Positions 1-5,593 of a stretch of 8,553 nucleotides of DNA are shown one piece after another. Position 1 is the first letter of the stretch; each line of letters begins with the position of its first letter. The notes under the pieces were generated by a model. The model was not told the DNA's origin, searched no databases, and saw only the letters and a program-made list of their open reading frames with translations. The position numbers and the translations under genes are program-made. Source of the stretch: Anaerolineae bacterium. Lineage in GTDB: Bacteria; Chloroflexota; Anaerolineae; B4-G1. The stretch covers positions 1 through 8,553 of the forward strand of contig JAUWOI010000167.1 in assembly GCA_030612185.1 (NCBI GenBank), in the 5' to 3' direction.

Positions 1-2007
1 CTCGATCTCGACCGGTGCCGCGTGTGTTCCTTCGCCCGTGAGCCTGTGCGGGCCCTCTTCCGTGAGTGGGAGTTCCGCGCGCTGGTCGAGCGGGTTCTGG
101 AGCCGGAGCAGGGACAACCACGACCAGCGGGAGCGGTCCACCAACTTAGCCTGTTCGGCGCAGCGCCCGCCACTACGCCTGCGGCAGCCCCCAGCGCCGA
201 TTACCAGATCATCGCCGACGAGGAATCCCTGCGCCAGTTGGTGGCGCGACTGGAGAGCGCGCCGGCGCTGACCCTCGACACCGAGACGACCGGCACCGAT
301 GCTATGCAAGTCCAACTGGTCGGCATCGCCCTTACCGACGCACCCGAGCGGGGCTACTACATTCCAATCGCGGCCCCGCCCGACGATCCGCGACTGGCAC
401 TTGGGATAGTGCTCGCAGTGTTGGCTCCCCTGCTAAACAATGCCGAGAAGCCCAAATACGGCCACAACCTAAAATATGACCTGACCGTATTAGAGCAAGC
501 CGGAGCGCGGGTGGAGGGATTGACCTTCGACACGATGATCGCCGAGTGGCTCATCAATCCAGCCTCCAGGAGCCTGGGACTGAAGAACCTGGCCTGGGTG
601 CGGCTCCAGCAGCTGATGACCCCCATCACCGACCTCATTGGTAAAGGCAAAGGCCAAAAGACAATGGATCAGATACCGGTTGCACAGGTGGCCCCCTACG
701 CATGCGCCGACGTGGATATGACCCATCGCCTGGTGACTGTCCTGGAGGCGGAGTTGAAGGAAAAGCACCTCTGGTCACTCTTCACCGAAGTGGAGATGCC
801 GCTGATGCCGGTGCTGGCGGCGATGGAGATGTCCGGAGTACGGCTCGACGTCGCGCAGTTGGGGCGGATGTCTGAGGAACTGGCCGGCCGGCTGAGCGAA
901 CTGGATGCCCGCATCCAAGAGATGGTGGGCTACGCTTTCAACGTCAACTCGACCCAGCAACTTTCCGATGCCTTGTTCAAGAGACTGGGGCTGCCCACGC
1001 AGGGGTTGCGGCGCACGAAATCCGGCCACTTCTCGACGGCGGCTGGCGTGCTGGAGAGACTGAGGGGAAAGCACGCCGTGATTGACCTGATTTTGGAACA
1101 ACGGGGGCTGGCCAAACTGAAGTCCACTTACGTGGACGCGCTGCCCCGGCTCGTCAATCCACACACCGGCAGGCTGCACACCTCGTACAAACAGACCGGG
1201 ACGGTGACCGGGCGGTTGAGCAGTAGCGACCCCAACTTGCAGAACATCCCCATCCGCACGGAACTGGGGCGGCAGGTGCGGCGGGCCTTCGTCGCCGAGC
1301 CGGGCTGGAAACTGATCGCGGCCGACTACTCGCAGGTGGAGTTGCGCGTGATGGCCCACATTTCCGGCGACGAGGGGCTGTTGAGCGCGTTCGCCCGCGG
1401 TGAAGACATCCACGCCAGCACCGCCGCCGCTATTATGGGCGTCCCACTGGCGGAGGTGACCCCCGATATGCGGCGGGTGGCGAAGGCTGTCAACTTTGGC
1501 CTTTCCTATGGACAGACCGCCTACGGCCTGGCAAACGCAACCGACCTGACGCAGGCCGAGGCCGAGGACTTTATCAAGGCTTACTTCGAACGCTTCCCGA
1601 AGGTGCGGGAGTACATTGACACCACCAAGGCATTCGCCACGCAGCAGGGGTACGTGGAGACACTGCTGGGGCGGCGGCGCTACTTCCCCGAGTTGCAGCC
1701 GGGCAGCAAGGCTTCCCACAACGTGCGCCAGTCTGCTGAGCGCATGGCGATCAACGCTCCAATTCAGGGAACCGCCGCCGACATCATCAACATTGCCACG
1801 ATTCACTTGCAGCGTGCACTCCAGGAGCGGGACCTGCGGGCGCGTTTAATCCTGCAGGTACACGACGAACTGGTCGTCGAGACCCCCGAGGATGAGGTGG
1901 CGACCGTCGCGCCGTTGATGCGCGAGGTAATGGAGAACGCTTTCGAACTCAAGGCTCCCCTCAAGGCTGACCTCAAGGTGGGGGAGAATTGGGAGGAGAT
2001 GGGGTAG
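1..2007 (+). CDS. polA: DNA polymerase I, 5'-truncated by window edge
   Basis: DNA polymerase I of family A, which fills gaps and removes RNA primers during replication and repair. The frame is open to base 1 and the first visible codons read as the end of the 5'-nuclease domain, so the GTG at 22 is not the true start and roughly 270-300 residues lie outside the window. Numbering from that GTG, the 3'-5' exonuclease domain has all three motifs: LDTETTGTD (D86, E88), GHNLKYD, and YACAD. The polymerase domain follows: TGRLSSSDPNLQNIP, motif A DYSQVELRV (D435), motif B RRVAKAVNFGLSYG (R484, K488, F492, Y496) and motif C QVHDELVVE (H614, D615, E616). Proofreading therefore looks active, unlike Taq-type enzymes. 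F492 is the position where Phe normally discriminates against dideoxynucleotides. The protein ends in the family-typical VGENW. The TAG stop lies inside a hairpin. Confidence 0.97.
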   Translation, partial: LDLDRCRVCSFAREPVRALFREWEFRALVERVLEPEQGQPRPAGAVHQLSLFGAAPATTPAAAPSADYQIIADEESLRQLVARLESAPALTLDTETTGTDAMQVQLVGIALTDAPERGYYIPIAAPPDDPRLALGIVLAVLAPLLNNAEKPKYGHNLKYDLTVLEQAGARVEGLTFDTMIAEWLINPASRSLGLKNLAWVRLQQLMTPITDLIGKGKGQKTMDQIPVAQVAPYACADVDMTHRLVTVLEAELKEKHLWSLFTEVEMPLMPVLAAMEMSGVRLDVAQLGRMSEELAGRLSELDARIQEMVGYAFNVNSTQQLSDALFKRLGLPTQGLRRTKSGHFSTAAGVLERLRGKHAVIDLILEQRGLAKLKSTYVDALPRLVNPHTGRLHTSYKQTGTVTGRLSSSDPNLQNIPIRTELGRQVRRAFVAEPGWKLIAADYSQVELRVMAHISGDEGLLSAFARGEDIHASTAAAIMGVPLAEVTPDMRRVAKAVNFGLSYGQTAYGLANATDLTQAEAEDFIKAYFERFPKVREYIDTTKAFATQQGYVETLLGRRRYFPELQPGSKASHNVRQSAERMAINAPIQGTAADIINIATIHLQRALQERDLRARLILQVHDELVVETPEDEVATVAPLMREVMENAFELKAPLKADLKVGENWEEMG

Positions 2008-2034
2008 GGCAAGATGTCACCATCTTGCCCTACC
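2003..2034. repeat. Perfect 14-bp inverted repeat over the polA stop codon
   Basis: The arms GGTAGGGCAAGATG (2003-2016) and CATCTTGCCCTACC (2021-2034) are exact reverse complements around a 4-nt TCAC loop. The polA TAG (2005-2007) is in the left arm. Only a short, interrupted T stretch follows (TATTTT, from about 2039), so this is a poor Rho-independent terminator. A REP-like dispersed palindrome, or an mRNA-stabilising or processing hairpin between polA and the SCP2 gene, fits as well. The hairpin is seen directly; its role is inferred. Confidence 0.75.
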
Positions 2035-2050
2035 AATCTATTTTCATAAC

Positions 2051-2056
2051 AGGAGG
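2051..2056 (+). promoter_or_regulatory. Strong ribosome binding site of the SCP2 gene
   Basis: AGGAGG lies 5 nt before the ATG at 2062. It is the best Shine-Dalgarno sequence in the window and fixes that start. No convincing promoter was found between the polA hairpin and this site. Confidence 0.85.
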
Positions 2057-2061
2057 ACAAA

Positions 2062-2388
2062 ATGCCCGAATTTACAAGTGCAGTCCAGGCGCTGGAGTCG
2101 CTACAGGAATCGGCTGACCCCCAGAAACTGGCGGGGATAGATGCTGTCGTGCTGTTTGACCTCTCGGGCGAGGGAGGCGGGCAGTGGACGGCGACTATCG
2201 CCAATAACCAACTCAGCGTCACTGAGGGGGCCGCAACAGCGTCCACCGTGACGTTGAAGATGGCGGCCGCGGACTTCGTGGCGATGCTCAACGGCGACTT
2301 GAACCCGGTCGCTGCCTTTATGCAAGGCAAGCTCAAGGTCGAAGGGGATATGTCGCTGGCGATGCGATTGCAGGCGCTCTTCAGTTAG
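2062..2388 (+). CDS. SCP2 sterol-binding domain protein
   Basis: A 108-residue stand-alone SCP2 (sterol carrier protein 2) domain. Family members form a small alpha/beta fold with a hydrophobic tunnel that binds lipids or fatty acyl groups; in bacteria the ligand is usually unknown. The assignment rests on the order of the fold: an N-terminal helix (EFTSAVQALESL), a strand pair with a Gly-rich turn (VLFDLSGEGGGQWTATI), VTLKMAAADFVAMLNGDLNP, and the typical C-terminal signature FMQGKLKVEGDMSLAMRL. There is no signal peptide, membrane segment or cysteine, so it should be cytoplasmic. Its length matches single-domain members. It follows polA by 54 bp and may be read through from it. No partner gene in the window identifies its ligand. 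Confidence 0.87.
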   Translation: MPEFTSAVQALESLQESADPQKLAGIDAVVLFDLSGEGGGQWTATIANNQLSVTEGAATASTVTLKMAAADFVAMLNGDLNPVAAFMQGKLKVEGDMSLAMRLQALFS

Positions 2389-2441
2389 ACTTCCTGAGAA
2401 TACAAATCCTCTCTCTGCCATGCTTTAGTCGCGCCAGAGGG

Positions 2442-2469
2442 TTGCAGGACGTGCCAATCGTGATATACT
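2442..2469 (+). promoter_or_regulatory. Predicted housekeeping-sigma promoter for sufS-sufU
   Basis: A -35 TTGCAG (2442-2447), a 16-bp spacer and a -10 TATACT (2464-2469) preceded by TG one base upstream (extended -10). The start point should be near 2476, giving a leader of about 77 nt before the GTG at 2553. The match is seen directly; activity is inferred. Confidence 0.65.
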
Positions 2470-2552
2470 TCCCAGGCGGGTGTTCCCTGGGGACTGGGCG
2501 ATTCCAGGCGGAACGCGGGATAGACTGTTTGTTAGCGACACGGAGGCGCGGT

Positions 2553-3785
2553 GTGACCACCAAAGCGAGGCTTGATCCCGTCGCCCTGCGGGCTGATTTT
2601 CCCATCCTGGCGCGGGAGGTGCACGGCAGGACGCTAGCCTACCTGGACAACGCCGCCTCGGCGCAGAAGCCACGGGTTGTACTTGAGGCGCTGGACGAGT
2701 TCTATCGCGCACACTATGCCAGCATCCACCGAGGGGTGCACACCCTGAGCGAAGAGGCGACCGCTGCCTACGAGGAAGCGCGGGACAAGGTCGCCGCTTT
2801 CATCAGTGCCCTGGACCGCCGTGGCGTGATCTTCACCCGCAATACGACGGAGGCGATCAACCTGGTGGCCCATACCTGGGGCCGGGCCAACGTGGGGTCA
2901 GGCGACCGCATCGTCGTCACCGAGATGGAGCACCATAGCAACCTGGTGCCCTGGCAGTTACTCGCGCGGGAGGTTGGGGCCGAACTGGCCTACGTCTCTG
3001 TGACCAGCGCGGGGCATCTCGACCTGGAATCCCTCGACTATCTTCTACAAGGCCCGGTCAAGATCGTCGCCTTCACGCACGTCTCCAATGTGTTGGGTAC
3101 GGTGAACCCGGCGCGGGAGATCATCGCCCTGTCCCACGCGGCCGGTGCACGGGTGCTAGTGGACGCAGCGCAAAGTGTGCCTCACTTGCCAGTGGACGTG
3201 GAGGCGCTGGATTGCGACTTTCTGGCCTTCTCTGGCCACAAGATGTGCGGGCCGACGGGCGTCGGCGTGCTCTACGGGCGATCGGAACTGCTGGAGGACA
3301 TGCCGCCCTTCCTCAGCGGCGGCGGGATGATCCGGCGGGTGGGACGTGAGGAGGCGAGTTGGAGTGATTTGCCCTGGAAGTTCGAGGCTGGCACTCCAGC
3401 CATCACCGAGACGGTGGGGCTGGGCGTAGCAGTGGATTACTTGAGCAGGGTGGGGATGCAGGCGGTGTGGTTGCACGAACAGGAGTTAGCGGCCTATGCT
3501 GTGGAGCGGTTGGAAGAGGCACCTGGTGTACACGTGATTGGGCCGCTGACCGGGGAGCGGTGTGGAGTGGTCGCCTTCGCCGTCGAATCTATCCATCCCC
3601 ACGACCTGGCTCAGGTGCTTGATGGGGAGGGGGTCGCCATCCGCGCCGGCTTCCACTGCGCGCAGCCGCTCCATGCGCGTTTAGGCCTGGAGGCCACAGC
3701 GCGGGCCAGTTTTTACCTTTACAACATCCGCGAGGAAGTGGACCGGTTGGTGGAGGGAATCCAGAAGGCACAGAGTTGGTTTTAG
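2553..3785 (+). CDS. sufS: Cysteine desulfurase, SufS type (group II)
   Basis: A PLP enzyme that converts L-cysteine to alanine and leaves a persulfide on its own cysteine for Fe-S cluster assembly. The GTG start at 2553 is chosen because GGAGG (2542-2546) lies 6 nt upstream; the longer frame back to 2442 runs into the promoter and has no family similarity. The product has 410 residues, normal for SufS. Visible motifs are YLDNAASAQKP near the start, the PLP-contact stretch RNTTEAINLVAHTWG, TEMEHHSNLVPWQ, VDAAQSVPHLPVD, the PLP lysine in SGHKMCGPTGVG (K230), GGGMIRRV, FEAGTPA, and the catalytic cysteine in RAGFHCAQPLH (C369). The RxGxHCxxPLH context identifies group II (SufS/CsdA) rather than IscS/NifS. 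The sufU gene starts 9 bp downstream, so the two are surely co-transcribed, and SufU is the expected sulfur acceptor. Confidence 0.95.
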   Translation: MTTKARLDPVALRADFPILAREVHGRTLAYLDNAASAQKPRVVLEALDEFYRAHYASIHRGVHTLSEEATAAYEEARDKVAAFISALDRRGVIFTRNTTEAINLVAHTWGRANVGSGDRIVVTEMEHHSNLVPWQLLAREVGAELAYVSVTSAGHLDLESLDYLLQGPVKIVAFTHVSNVLGTVNPAREIIALSHAAGARVLVDAAQSVPHLPVDVEALDCDFLAFSGHKMCGPTGVGVLYGRSELLEDMPPFLSGGGMIRRVGREEASWSDLPWKFEAGTPAITETVGLGVAVDYLSRVGMQAVWLHEQELAAYAVERLEEAPGVHVIGPLTGERCGVVAFAVESIHPHDLAQVLDGEGVAIRAGFHCAQPLHARLGLEATARASFYLYNIREEVDRLVEGIQKAQSWF

Positions 3786-3794
3786 GGAAGCCGA

Positions 3795-4169
3795 GTGGAG
3801 AACTTATACCGCGAGCACATACTCGATCATTATCGCCACCCCCGCAACCAGGGGACGCTGGATGACGCGGATATCTCCTGTGAGCAGGATAATCCGGTCT
3901 GCGGTGACGTGGCGCGGCTCGACATTCGGCTGAAGGATGGACGGGTGAGCGAGGCACGGTTCAGCGGCCGCGGCTGCGTGATCAGTTTGGCGTCGGCCTC
4001 GATGTTGACCGAGGAGATTCTGGGCAAGACGGTGGAGGAATTGAAGGCGCTGCAGGACGAGGACGTGTTCAGGATGCTGGGCATCACGCTGGGTCCGGTG
4101 CGGGCCAGGTGCGGGCTACTGCCACTACGGGTGCTGCAGTGCGGGCTGGCCCATCTGGAGGAGACCTAG
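3795..4169 (+). CDS. sufU: SufU/IscU-like Fe-S scaffold or sulfur-acceptor protein
   Basis: A 124-residue protein of the IscU/SufU family that takes sulfur from SufS for cluster assembly. GTG start; the AGGGAAG overlapping the sufS stop is a plausible ribosome site. The opening YREHILDHYRHPRNQG is typical. The three conserved cysteines and the aspartate are present: C36 and D38 in DNPVCGD, C61 in GRGCVIS, and C106 in PVRARCGLLPL. These match the zinc/sulfur site of Gram-positive SufU (Cys, Asp, Cys, Cys). Arginine occupies the residue before C106 where IscU has histidine, which favours SufU. The IscU chaperone-recognition LPPVK is LGPVR here. The C61-C106 spacing of 45 is close to IscU and about 17 shorter than in B. 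subtilis SufU, so the usual SufU insertion is missing. C29 and C116 are additional. The last 45 bp overlap the opposite-strand NTPase gene. Confidence 0.9.
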   Translation: MENLYREHILDHYRHPRNQGTLDDADISCEQDNPVCGDVARLDIRLKDGRVSEARFSGRGCVISLASASMLTEEILGKTVEELKALQDEDVFRMLGITLGPVRARCGLLPLRVLQCGLAHLEET

Positions 4170-4694
4170 TTCCCTTTCCAGTATCTCCATAAGTACAGCA
4201 GGCATGCCATCCCGGTTGTCTGGCATTACGGTGATGACGGTCGTCGCGCTGACGGGTAGTTCGAGTTGTGCCCGCGCCACTAACTCGGGGCGGATGACGA
4301 CGATCGCCAGTGCGAAGTCGGCTCTGCGTAGCACGTCAAACGCTTTCAGCCACCCCTCCTTTCGCTCTATCTCCAGCGGCCCTAGTTCGTCTACTACGAG
4401 CAGGTGGCATGGCAAGGTGTGGACCAACACTGCGTTCCCCCAGGCCAGCGTTTCGGGGTCGAAGCGGAAACGGCCCTGGATCACGACAGGGCTGCTCGCG
4501 TCAGGTTCGAGGGTCAGCCGGCGCACATCGCCGCCACGTACGTCAAGCACGTCCAAGTCGCCGCCGGGACGGCTAAAGGTTATGATACCTCCGCACGTGT
4601 ATGTCCTGGCTTGCGCCAGGGCGATGGTCTCACGGCAGACGGTACTCTTGCCCGCGCCGCGCTCGCCGGTCAGGATGATGATGCATGCAGCCAT
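4125..4694 (-). CDS. THEP1-like P-loop nucleoside-triphosphatase
   Basis: A 189-residue P-loop NTPase resembling the THEP1/NTPase_1 group. Members hydrolyse nucleoside triphosphates, but their cellular role is poorly known. The ATG at 4694 is preferred because the P-loop follows at once and a GAGG lies 4 nt upstream; the longer frame back to 4865 runs through the divergent promoter region. Walker A is GERGAGKST (G10-T18; K16). Walker B is HLLVVDELGPLEIERKEGW (D102, E103), whose DELGPLE stretch is characteristic of this group. The segment IVVIRPELVARAQ follows, as expected. There is no signal or membrane segment. It is divergent from the response regulator, and its 3' end overlaps sufU by 45 bp. 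Family placement is fairly secure. The substrate is unknown, and a role as a nucleotide kinase cannot be excluded. Confidence 0.82.
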   Translation of the reverse strand: MAACIIILTGERGAGKSTVCRETIALAQARTYTCGGIITFSRPGGDLDVLDVRGGDVRRLTLEPDASSPVVIQGRFRFDPETLAWGNAVLVHTLPCHLLVVDELGPLEIERKEGWLKAFDVLRRADFALAIVVIRPELVARAQLELPVSATTVITVMPDNRDGMPAVLMEILERELGLLQMGQPALQHP

Positions 4695-4712
4695 TTTGCC
4701 TCGTCCGGTACA

Positions 4713-4741
4713 ATGATACCATATCAAACCCCAAATTCCAA
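4713..4741 (-). promoter_or_regulatory. Possible promoter for the NTPase gene
   Basis: On the minus strand, TTGGAA (4741-4736), a 17-bp spacer and TATCAT (4718-4713), in the most AT-rich stretch of the intergenic region. The start point would be near 4706, about 12 nt before the ATG, leaving room for the GAGG. It is weaker than the other promoters, and its -10 overlaps the inverted repeat at 4714-4726. Confidence 0.45.
4714..4726. repeat. Short inverted repeat over the NTPase -10, possible operator
   Basis: TGATA-CCA-TATCA is a perfect 5-bp inverted repeat with a 3-bp centre. It overlaps the predicted minus-strand -10 and lies about 27 bp upstream of the response-regulator -35. A repressor or regulator site is possible, but a repeat this short in AT-rich DNA may be chance. 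Confidence 0.3.
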
Positions 4742-4752
4742 ATCCCGGCCGA

Positions 4753-4781
4753 TTGCGTCCCAGCACGATGTGCGGTATACT
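4753..4781 (+). promoter_or_regulatory. Predicted promoter for the response regulator
   Basis: TTGCGT (4753-4758), a 17-bp spacer and TATACT (4776-4781). The start would be near 4788, giving a leader of about 45 nt. The -35 is 11 bp from the -35 of the divergent NTPase promoter, so both could be controlled from the same short region. Confidence 0.6.
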
Positions 4782-4832
4782 TCCCCTGGGCGGAGAACGG
4801 CTCGGAGCGTAGCATGCGAAAGGGTTGAGAGG

Positions 4833-5495
4833 ATGGCTATTCGTGTACTGTTGGCTGATGACCATGCCCTGGTGCGGCAGGGCTTACGAGCATTACTGGA
4901 ATCCAAACCTGGGTTCACGGTGGTTGGGGAAGCCAGCGATGGCCGGGAAGCGGTGCAATTGGTCGAGGAACTGCATCCCGATGTAGTAGTGATGGACATT
5001 GGCATGCCCGGCCTGAATGGCCTCGAAGCGACTGTTCGAATCGCCAGCAAGGGGTTCGATACCAGGGTCGTTATCCTGTCTATGTACACAGACGAGATCT
5101 ACGTCCACCAGGCGCTGCGGGGAGGGGCGTCGGCGTATGTGCTCAAGCGCGCTGTGTACAACGAACTCCAGCTCGCCATCGAGGCAGCATACCGGGGCGA
5201 GAAATATCTCAGCCCCGGCATCTCTGAGGCGGTGGTGGAGACGTATCTTCGCGCAGCACCCGTGAGTGATCGGCTGCAGGCATACGAGTCACTCACGTCG
5301 CGTCAACGGGAGGTTCTGCAACTCATCACCGAAGGGCATAGCCGGCGGGAAATCGCTGAGATTCTGTGCATCAGTCCCAAAACCGTGGCCCGGCACCGGG
5401 AGAATCTGTTGACCAAGCTCGGTCTTCAGGAGGATGCAGAGTTAGTAAGGTTTGCGCTGCATATTGACCTTTTCACCGGAAGTACTGGACGGTGA
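4833..5495 (+). CDS. NarL/FixJ-family response regulator with LuxR HTH
   Basis: A 220-residue two-component transcription regulator, normal length for the NarL type. The receiver domain (about 3-120) has the acidic pair D9 and D10 (LLADDHALVRQGL), the phospho-acceptor D55 in VVMDIGMPGLNG, S83 in VVILSMY (the Thr/Ser switch position) and K105 in AYVLKRA, so it should be phosphorylatable. The LuxR-type helix-turn-helix (about 154-210) reads LTSRQREVLQLITEGHSRRE, then IAEILCISPKTVARHRENL, with the usual TLGL-like TKLGL following. The ATG at 4833 is chosen because the receiver starts immediately and a purine-rich stretch (AAAGGGTTGAGAGG) precedes it; the frame runs far upstream but only as antisense to the NTPase gene. 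No histidine kinase is in the window, so its sensor is unknown. It ends 98 bp before the convergent PD40 gene. Confidence 0.94.
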   Translation: MAIRVLLADDHALVRQGLRALLESKPGFTVVGEASDGREAVQLVEELHPDVVVMDIGMPGLNGLEATVRIASKGFDTRVVILSMYTDEIYVHQALRGGASAYVLKRAVYNELQLAIEAAYRGEKYLSPGISEAVVETYLRAAPVSDRLQAYESLTSRQREVLQLITEGHSRREIAEILCISPKTVARHRENLLTKLGLQEDAELVRFALHIDLFTGSTGR

Positions 5496-5593
5496 TCAAT
5501 GAACAAAACCGCTTGTGGTGCAGTGGGGCGCTCTCCAAGTCTGTTTGCCCCTGAGCGAGGACGGCGGGCGGGGAACACTTTTGGGATAAGAAC
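5496..5593. other. Convergent intergenic gap, no terminator seen
   Basis: These 98 bp lie between the stops of the response regulator (+) and the PD40 membrane protein (-). I looked for a hairpin followed by a T run on either strand and found only 4-5 bp stems, such as GGGATA with TATCCC around 5583-5606, that lack a clean U tract. No gene is supported here. Confidence 0.5.

Noticed and set aside
775..1806. 343-codon open frame on the minus strand inside polA
   Set aside because: It is antisense to conserved polymerase motifs and its product is rich in His, Gln, Pro and Gly with no domain-like pattern. It is a GC-rich shadow of polA.
2442..2552. Upstream extension of sufS to a TTG at 2442
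   Set aside because: That TTG is the -35 element, the extra 37 residues resemble no SufS N-terminus, and GGAGG supports the GTG at 2553.
4204..4716. 170-codon plus-strand frame across the NTPase gene
   Set aside because: It is antisense to Walker A and Walker B of the NTPase, and its Ser/Arg-rich product has no recognisable motif.
4404..4832. Upstream extension of the response regulator frame
   Set aside because: The segment lies antisense to the NTPase gene and then across the promoter. The receiver domain begins at the ATG at 4833.
5560..5582. CCCC and GGGG blocks followed by TTTT as a terminator for the response regulator
   Set aside because: The arms are only 4 bp and far apart, and the T run is short and separated by AACAC. 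It is not convincing.
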